A DNA stretch of 64,000 nucleotides from Microplitis mediator. Lineage: Eukaryota > Arthropoda > Insecta > Hymenoptera > Braconidae. Where the stretch lies: assembly GCF_029852145.1 (NCBI RefSeq), contig NC_079977.1, positions 6,471,879-6,535,878 on the forward strand, written 5' to 3'. Shown here in pieces: positions 12,301 to 21,300 of the stretch. The position numbers and the translations under genes were made by a program. The notes below the pieces were generated by a model. The model ran no database searches. It saw nothing but the letters and a program-made list of their open reading frames with translations, and was not told where the DNA came from. Position 1 is the first letter of the stretch. Each line of letters opens with the position of its first letter.

Positions 12301-15300
12301 GGAGAAAAAAAAGGACAAGTTGTTATCGATTTTTTTAAAGCTGTTTTTGAAGTTATTATGCGGATGGTTTCAACTGTGATGTGGTAATTATTATTTATTT
12401 ATTTATGGATAATTAATAAATTTGGTCTTGTATGATTTTTGAGCGGGGAAAGGGGTCTGAGATACAAAAAAAAAGAGGATATTTTTTTTCAGAGTACCTT
12501 CGTTATTAAAATTCTTAAAATTTGTGACATTATTAAGCATCATTTCAAGAATATTCTGCTAAATTTTCGGAAAAAAATATTGAAGAATAAGCCAGTGGTA
12601 GTGGGGAGAGCCGAGTCACCTTAAAAAAAAAAGTCTCCATGCGGTAGGCAGGAAAACTGATGACTGCTTCATCTGAAATCAAAAAACCAAAAAGATTTCT
12701 TTGGTACATAAGTTTATCTTGGATTTGAACGAAGGAATAAACAAAATATTCATTTTTGAATTTTTGGTAAAGGTGCAATCGAAAAACTCTGATTTTTGCC
12801 AAAAATTGCTCCTTTTGTTTAATTAAAAAATAAGTAGTCATTGAAAAAAAAAATCCTTCGTTCAAATCCAACTTATGTACTAAAGAGATCTTTTTGGTTT
12901 TTTGATTTCACATGAAGCAGTCATGAGTTATGATGCTTACGGCATGGAGACTTTTTTTTTAAGATGACTCGGCTCTCCCCACTATCACTGGCTTATTCTT
13001 CAATATTTTTTTACGAAAATTTTGCAGAATATTCTTGAAATGATGCTTAATAATGTCACAAATTTTAAGAATTTTAATAAAGAACACACTCTGAAAAAAA
13101 AAACATCACAAAAATATGCTTTTTTTTTTTTAATCTCAGGGCCCTTCCCCCTTAATAATAAGAGCAGTTTATATTTTGATATTATATGCGAAGTGAATGC
13201 AGAGCAGATGACTGTCCATTTATTTAATCCCCTTGGAGTGAAATTTTCTCTGAAGTTTAATTTAATATTGAAGTTCTGGTTCAGAGTGAAATTCACATCT
13301 AAAAGAAGTTTATTTTAATATTAAAACTCTGAATCAGAGTGAATGTGAATTTAAATAAATTCCAGTTCACTCCCAAATCACTCCGTCAAAAATACAAACT
13401 CCGTATTTACTCCGTATGCAGAGTGATTTTTTTTAAAAGCTCTGGGACTCTGTGACAGCATATTTAAAGTTAAAAGTATTAAAAAGTTAATAATTGAATA
13501 ATAAAAACCTTTATATTGAACATAATATTTATGAATTAATTATTGCTAAGTGATGTCGCGAGGGGTTTCAACAAATTACACCCTGGGAAGGTAAAAGGGT
13601 GTACAGTATTTATAAATAAAGCTAACATATATATTTGGCGCTGGTATGCATAAATTACAAGCATTTAAATAAATTTTTTTAGGCACAAGGCCGCGTGTTG
13701 AATAAATTACTCCCTTTGGAATTTGTTTTTATTTAGATTTAAAAACACATGTTAAAAGACTAAACTATTTATCCTTATTATAAATTTATTATTTTATAAA
13801 TATTTATTTAGTCATTACGGTGCTGATTATATTACTGATTAGAACACCTCGTTGTTGTGTTAATGACAATCGATATACTTTTTTTTAATTCAACCCCAAC
13901 GACCGCAATAACTTTTGTTGACAATGAATAAGTATTATTTTTTTTTAATTGTAATTCCAAGAGCACAGGTGACTAAATTGAATTTTTTTTCTACCAGATT
14001 GTCATTTAAATTTAAACCTGATCAGATTGTAACTCAAAAAATTATTAAAATATAAACATTTACGTATAGATTTTTTTAATAGACACAGAAAAAAAAAAAC
14101 TTTTTTCAAGTAAATAAAAATATATTCCTACTAAGTATAAATTTAAAAAATTTTTATTTTTAAGTTTTTGTTGCATGACAAAAATATCGTTAGAGAAAAA
14201 TTACTTTTTTCTCTAAAATTTATGTTTTTTTGGTCCAATCGTTTTTTGACCTCGAAAAGCTCAAATGTTTACCAATAATCTTTTTGAGCTTAAAACCAGT
14301 TGGAAGTTTTGGGGTTGGCCCACAGAGTCAACCATTTTTCAGATTTTTTTTTTTGCGTGACTTAAACAAAATAATTTTCTGCTCTTATTATTCGATAAAG
14401 TAATTTTTTATTAATAATAATAAAAATAATAAGAGGGAGATTTATAATAATAATAATAATTATTATTATTTTTAGGATGACACCAATTGGTATAACATCG
14501 GTGATAGCCGGTAAAATACTCGGAGTTGATGATCTAGCTCTAGTGATGGCCCAACTAGCCTGGTTTATCGTCACCGTAGTCATCGGTGTATTCTTTTATC
14601 AGCTGGTGATAATGCAACTTATTTATCTGGCATTCGTACGCAAGAATCCCTTTAAATTCTACGCCGGACTGGCTCAAGGGACATTGACAGCATTCGCCAT
14701 GGCATCAACGTGAGTCGTCGATCTTCGACTTCGCTCCCACCTTTTACCCAAATATTTGTCTCAATCTCTCGCCTGCCTCACAGGGCCTCGACCTTATCAA
14801 TCTTATTTATCAATCATTATTTTCACATCATTCTTTTTTTAATCTGCCACAATCAAAACCTATCAATAATCGATTAACTCTTTATATATTTTACTACGAT
14901 ATTAATCATTGCCTTTTTTTTTATACTCAATTTCACGCGTCCCTAAATTGATCATTTGACAAAATTTAAATTTAAAAAAATTGAAATTCTTATTCCATAC
15001 ATTGTTTCAGCTCGCACTGGGAGGCTTTGCGAGGCCTTGGCGTTCCTTTATTTCCACTCCTCATTTTAATATTTTTCACATAAAAAAAAAAAAAAATTAA
15101 ATTAAAAAAAAAAAAAAAAAATAATTACACTAAAATTGGACTTAATTTGGTTGACTATTAATTTTTTTCATAGAAAAATTAAATGTGAAAATATTAAAAT
15201 ATCCTCAATAATTTATTCCATAAAACGAAAAAAAAAATTTATATAAATTTAAAAAATTAAAAATTCCTTTACCATTTTGATTGACAATCGCGTATGCTCG

Positions 15301-18300
15301 TGCTGGAGCATGCAGGCTCCCTAATTAAAGAAAGAGAGAAAGAAAAAATTGAGCGAGAGAGGTATGCAGCTCTGGGTGGCACTTAGAATATTGATAATTT
15401 AGCTTCAAATTCATGTCTTTTATTATTTTATTTATTTACTTTATCTAATTTTTATAATTATTATTATTTATGTAAATAATAAAAGACTGAATTTACGTTG
15501 AAAAATTAAGAGAAAATTATCGAGTGTTTAAATTTAAATTAAAATTTTAATTAAAAAAAAAAAAGTGAATTAAGTTTGACAATTCAACGTATTAAGAATT
15601 AAATATCAATTGACTCCGTGTCACTTGGACCTGATTTGAGTGTGGAAGCTATTGAAAAAAAAATCTCTTTTATACTATTGCATTTACTCACTCTCGTTTT
15701 AATTTAAAATTTTAAATTACTTGCTTGGATATTTAAATTTGAATAAATAATTTATTGGTGCAGAATTTAAGTAGCGAGAGAAATTGAGGTAAAGCAAAAT
15801 AGTGTAAGCGAGACAGCTTCTATACTAATAAAAATGCCCGTATTTTATTAATTAATTTAGAATAACAATAATAATTATAATAATAATATATCGATATATA
15901 CATGTGACATAACTGTAGTTAGTAATATATCATTAATATTTTAATTTTCGATAGATAAATTGAAGAATTTAAAGGGAGAGCTGGAAAAATTTTACGCGTG
16001 TTTATCTGTCATAAAAAAAAAATTAATTCCAGGGTGATGGTGATGGTGATTAATTCCGATTCATGGTGGACCTGAAGGAGAGCAGCGAGCATCATTACTT
16101 ATTTAGTTTTTTTTTTTATATTTTAGAAGAACGAATTTTTTTAGAATTTTTCTTATTTTTTTTATCAGATAAAACGACGCAACGATAATTTTTCCAGTTT
16201 TTTTTTAAATTTATTTATGAAAATCCATTCGCTGGCACAAAAAAATTTTTTTTAACTTTTAATTACCAGGCATTCAAACGCGTAATAATATACGACTCAG
16301 AAAATCCGTTTGCTGACAGTAAAAAATTTTAATTTAAAAAAAATCGTATTTTTATGATCCAGAAATTAACAGACGATTAACAATTTTCAGTTTTTTTTTT
16401 TCAACAAATCAATTACAAAAAAAAAAAGCTAAAAACATGCACTTGTAGAAAATTCAAAAAACTATAGGTGCAATTTTTCAAAATATTTTTTTTCATTATT
16501 TTTCATTTAAAAAAAAAATCCAAAAACTATTAGACGTTGGCTAACTTCAATATCGTATTTTTATGATCCAGAAATTAACAGACGATTAACAATTTTCAGT
16601 TTTTTTTTTTCAACAAATCAATTACAAAAAAAAAAAAGCTAAAAACATGCACTTGTAGAAAATTCAAAAAACTATAGGTGCAATTTTTCAAAATATTTTT
16701 TTTCATTAGTTATCATTTTGATAAAAGTTCAAGAATTATTAGACGTCGGCTAACTTCAGTATCGTGTATTTTTTATTTAATGATTTTCTTAATTATTTAA
16801 TTTTGAAATTTCTTTTCTTTTTGCGTTCGTTTGAAATTTTTTTTTTCGTTCATTTTGATTGAAAAAAAATTTATTTACTAAAATTTTAAATCGACCATTG
16901 AGTTAATAATAATAATAAATAAAAAATGTGAAGAATAAAAAAAAATAATTTACTTGAGTTTAAAAAAAAAATTTGTCAGGAAGTTAAAAAAACAAAATGG
17001 TAAACTTGAGTTAATTCAAAATATCTTGTGTGTGGATTAACTTTTTTCCAGAATATGATGATGATGATGATGATGATGATGAGACATCTAGTCAATAAAC
17101 TGTGACAAGAGTTTTTCACAGTAGTTCAGATGATGTATTAGAACACGATGCGGCCTATTTGCAGGTGGAGTCTGATTGACATAGCGATTGACTAGAAAAT
17201 GAAATAACAGTCAGATAGAGACCTACAGTATTCAAAATATCCGAACAGAGAAAATATTACCGGGTACTTGGTAAGTAATTGATGGCCGCAAGATAAGGTA
17301 CTGTCTGTTCCAGGATCTGAGTCACCAAATCGACGTCTATTTTTTTTAAAACCGGACTCAACCAGCGCTCAAGGATTTTTTCCCAAAAATAAAATTAAAT
17401 CAACAAAACAAATAATTTCCAGTGTTTTTTAAATGAATTATTTTTTCAGTCAATCCAAGTCATTCTGGTATTTTTTAATTACATAATAATAATTAACAAC
17501 AATCATTCTTAATTTAAATTAACTTATTATTTATTTTATTCGCATCATTTTATTTAATTTTAATGAACCCTCTATTTAATTAATTAATAATAAATTGCCC
17601 ACCAGAATGACCATAGCGAGCAGCGAATGTGATAACAATAATAATAATTATTATTATTTATTATAATAATTAAAACTAGTAATTAATTTATTAATGAGGA
17701 TGATGATGATGTGAAAAGTATTGATAAATATTATTTTATTTTGTTTAATTATTTGAATAAATCTAATGGAGATTTGTACAGGGCTGCCGCATTACCTGTC
17801 ACCTTTCGTCTGATGACCGACAAGCTACGAGTTGACCCCCGGGTTACGCGATTTGTCCTTCCGATTGGGTGTAACATCAATATGGACGGTACTGCGCTGT
17901 TTGTTGCGAGTGCAAGTATTTTTATTGCGCAGATGAATGGAATTTTTTTGGGATTTGGTGAAATCGTAACTGTTATGTGAGTATTTATTTATTTGTTTAT
18001 TAAGAAGGACCAATAGTGTGAAATTTTGAAAAATTAATTTTTTTTTTTGAATATTTCGAGAGTCTATAGCTTCAAAAATAACATACAATTTCTAGTTCAT
18101 ATCTCGAATAGTTATACCCGAGTCGAAATTTAAAGCCGACATTGAGCCTCCTAAGGTAGTTCTTATTTCGGACTTGGGGGATTAAAGTAGATTCTATTCC
18201 CATGTTAAATTAGGTCTGACTTTGGAGCCCAAAGTGGTACAAATTTCCATTTTTACCACTTAGGTGTCCAAAGTCGAGCTTGAATGGATTCAAAATTAGG

Positions 18301-21300
18301 TCCGACTTTGGACCCCTACAACCTATTTAATAATAATGATATTAACTATAATTAATAACTAATAATATTATTATTTTAAAAATAATAATATTATTTACGC
18401 CAGCCGGTCATATACTTTAACATTGGCTCAAAATATATGTATAGTAGACTGGGCCAAAAAAATCGACTATTTTTTTTTTTTAACGATACTGAGTAAATAT
18501 TATTTGGAATGACAAAAAAAAATTATTGTGAAAATTTGAGCCCTTAATTTTGATATTAAGAGGTGTATCATCGCAATTTTCGATTTTTTTTAAATGAGTG
18601 GGTTTTTGTCTCATAACTCTCAATCCATCGAGATAAACGAAATCGACTCAGGTACATTTTTTGAAGGAAATTTAATGCTCTACAAAAAAGATATGATTGA
18701 AATTTTTCGTCAGATGAACCGTTTCCTTATAATCATGCTTTGAACGTTGATATGATTTTAAAATTTGATTGTTCAACTTTGGAATTTTGTATTTCATGTA
18801 AAAATAAGTTTCCGGAAAAAGACAATGAATATTCTTGAAGGAAATTGAATGCTCTACAAAAAAAGTCTCTTAACAATTTTCGCTAAATTCACTCCTTCAA
18901 AAGTTATTCAAGGTTGAAGATATGTAAAACGACTTCAATAATCTTGAATAACTTTTGAAGGAGTGAATTTAGCGAAAATTGTTAAGAGACTTTTTTTGTA
19001 GAGCATTCAATTTCCTTCAAAAATACTGATTATCTTTTCCCAGAAACTTATTTTTACATGAATTACAAAATTCCAAAGTTGAACAATCAAATTAAAAAAT
19101 CATACCAATGTTTAAAGCATGATTATAAGGAAACGGTTCATCTGACGAAAAATTTTAATCAGATCTTTTTTGTAGAGCATCAAATTTCCTTAAAAAAATG
19201 TATCTGAGTCGATTTCGTTTATCTCGATGGTTTGAAAGTTATGAGATAAAAACCCGCTCATTAAAAAAAATTTAAAAAATTGCGATGATACACCTCTTAA
19301 TATCAAAATTAAGGGCTCAAATTTTCACAATAATCTTTTTTTGTCATCCCAAATAATATTTCCACAGTATCGTTAAAAAAAAAAAGTAGTCGATTTTCTT
19401 GGCCCAGTCTAATGTATAGATATAATTTAACATGAAGTGGCTGGCTACTGGTTTGGGGCTGGGTACTGGTGCTCTTACCCTATACTGCTTGGAAAAAGTT
19501 ATTACAAATTGAAATTTAAAAGTTACAAAAATAATCTTAAATATTTAAAATAATAAAACGTATTATGGAATGATCGAAGAAAATTACAATTTAAGTACTG
19601 TTACTCACTACCTATTGAGAAATTTAAAATTAAAAAAAATATATGTCGGACTTAGCGGTTCAAAATAGTACCTCATAGTAAATGTTAGGATCCTGAGGTT
19701 CAATGTAGGAGCTAACGCGGCTAAGAGTGCTCTAAATCGGTCCTATTTCGGGCTAGAAGGATGAATGTAGCCTTTAAATTTCGACTCGGGATATTTCTTT
19801 GAGTCACATGCATCTGAAGAGCAGCCGCTTATTGGTTCTCGAAAATACATTTTTCGAAATTGCTGCAGTTATAACTCGAAGACAAACCATCCGATCAATT
19901 TGATCTGAATTGCAGTTTTTTTTATATATATTTTTACGTACCACGAACCTCCAGTTTTTCGATCGAATCAAAAATGTAATTTTGCCAGGCCACAAGTCAT
20001 CAAATTTTCACGCGAAATTTAAAATCTTTATTAAAAACTCCGCCATTTTTTAAGTTTCAATTTTTTTCTTAGTCATGTTACGGGAAATACCTTTTAGTTT
20101 AATAAACTTCTTGGTTTTTTTTATTTCATGCGATGCGAAGGTCGCTATCACTGCAGTAGGGACTTTTTTTTTAAGCTGGAGATTGTGAATAACTCGATGA
20201 GTTTTGAATTTTTCGGTCCAAAAATTTTATTTTGTATTTGTTATATATCCACAAATATATCCTTAAAACATTAAAAGGTTCCATGCAGTAGTTTTCTTTA
20301 AAAAAATTCCCAAAAATCACCCTTTTTTCAGGCGGTCACACTAGTGGTCCCCTTTAAAACCATCGGACAGAGAACTGATTAAAAAATAAAATTTATTTAA
20401 TTAATTAACAGATTAACATCAACAGCGGCAAGTGTATCATCAGCATCAGTACCGAGTGCTGCATTAGTATTATTACTTGTCGTATTAAGTGCTATTGATG
20501 CACCGGTACAAGATGTATCACTTTTATTTGCTATTGACTGGTTTGTGTAAGTACGCCAATTACCAGCTATCAATTACTATCTATCTATATCTAGATACAA
20601 TCAATTAACTAATTAATTTATTATTAATTACAGAGATCGTGTAAGAACAACCAATAACATGTTGGGTGACTGTTATGCGGCAGCTGTAGTTGAACAATTA
20701 TCTAAAAAAGAATTAATGGCTTTAGATGCAGCTGCTTATCAAGTAATTATATATTTATTTACTAGTACTCTCGTTAGGCATCGATTTCTTTTTATTTTTT
20801 TTTTATTAATAATTTTAGAATTTACATTGAAAGTTTTTGTACGATGAAAAAAATTGGGAGTGCATTAGAAGTAATTTAGTTTTAGAAAAAATCACTCCAC
20901 ATCCAGAGTGAATAGAGAGTTTATTTTTTCAACGGAGTGATTTGGATTTTATTTCAATCTGTATTCACTCCAATTCGGATTTATAATATTAAAATAAATT
21001 CCCGTTTGGAGTAAATTTTACTCCAAGGGAATCAAGTAAATAAATAGTCATCCGCTCTACATTCACTTCGGATTTACTCCGTGTTCAGTCCGCTAATTTT
21101 TCACAGTGAAATAAACTGAAAATTCGAGATAAATTCTTACTCTGTAAAAAATTTTCGGAGTAAACGCAGATTAAATCCGGAGAAAATTTGGAGTGAATGC
21201 AAAGCAGATGACTGCGTATTTATTTAATCTCCTTGGAGTCAAATTCACTCCGAAGGGAAATTTATTTGAATATTGAAACTCCGGTTCGCAGTGTAATTAA

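Larger units (their letters stand above)
14710..17781 (+). other. EAAT intron 5 (3.1 kb)
   Basis: AT-rich intron. It holds a tandem pair of MITE copies (16353-16764) and triplet microsatellites (GGTGAT near 16034; TGA near 17053-17082). I looked for a missing exon between exons 5 and 6; the family alignment is continuous without one. Confidence 0.65.
18000..20357. mobile_element. TTAA-flanked MITE split by a nested insertion
   Basis: TTAA at 18000-18003 is followed by GAAGGACCAATAGTGTGA. The right end is TCACACTAGTGGTCCCC with TTAA at 20354-20357. Internal landmarks shared with the copies at 34124, 53437 and 62122 are CATCTGAAGAGCAGC, GACAAACCATCCGATC, TCTCGAATAGTT and CATGCAGTAGTTTTC. The host text breaks at 18114-18116 and resumes at 19791, where the element 18117-19790 is inserted. 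Confidence 0.8.

Noticed and set aside
12545..13318. Overlapping frames of about 100 codons on both strands
   Set aside because: By-products of the foldback element and its neighbouring word-repeat block; the translations are Phe/Lys-rich and mirror each other.
14710..17781. Missing mini-exon between EAAT exons 5 and 6
   Set aside because: The split Thr codon joins to give a continuous family alignment (MASTAAALPVTF), so no extra exon is needed, although cDNA would settle it.
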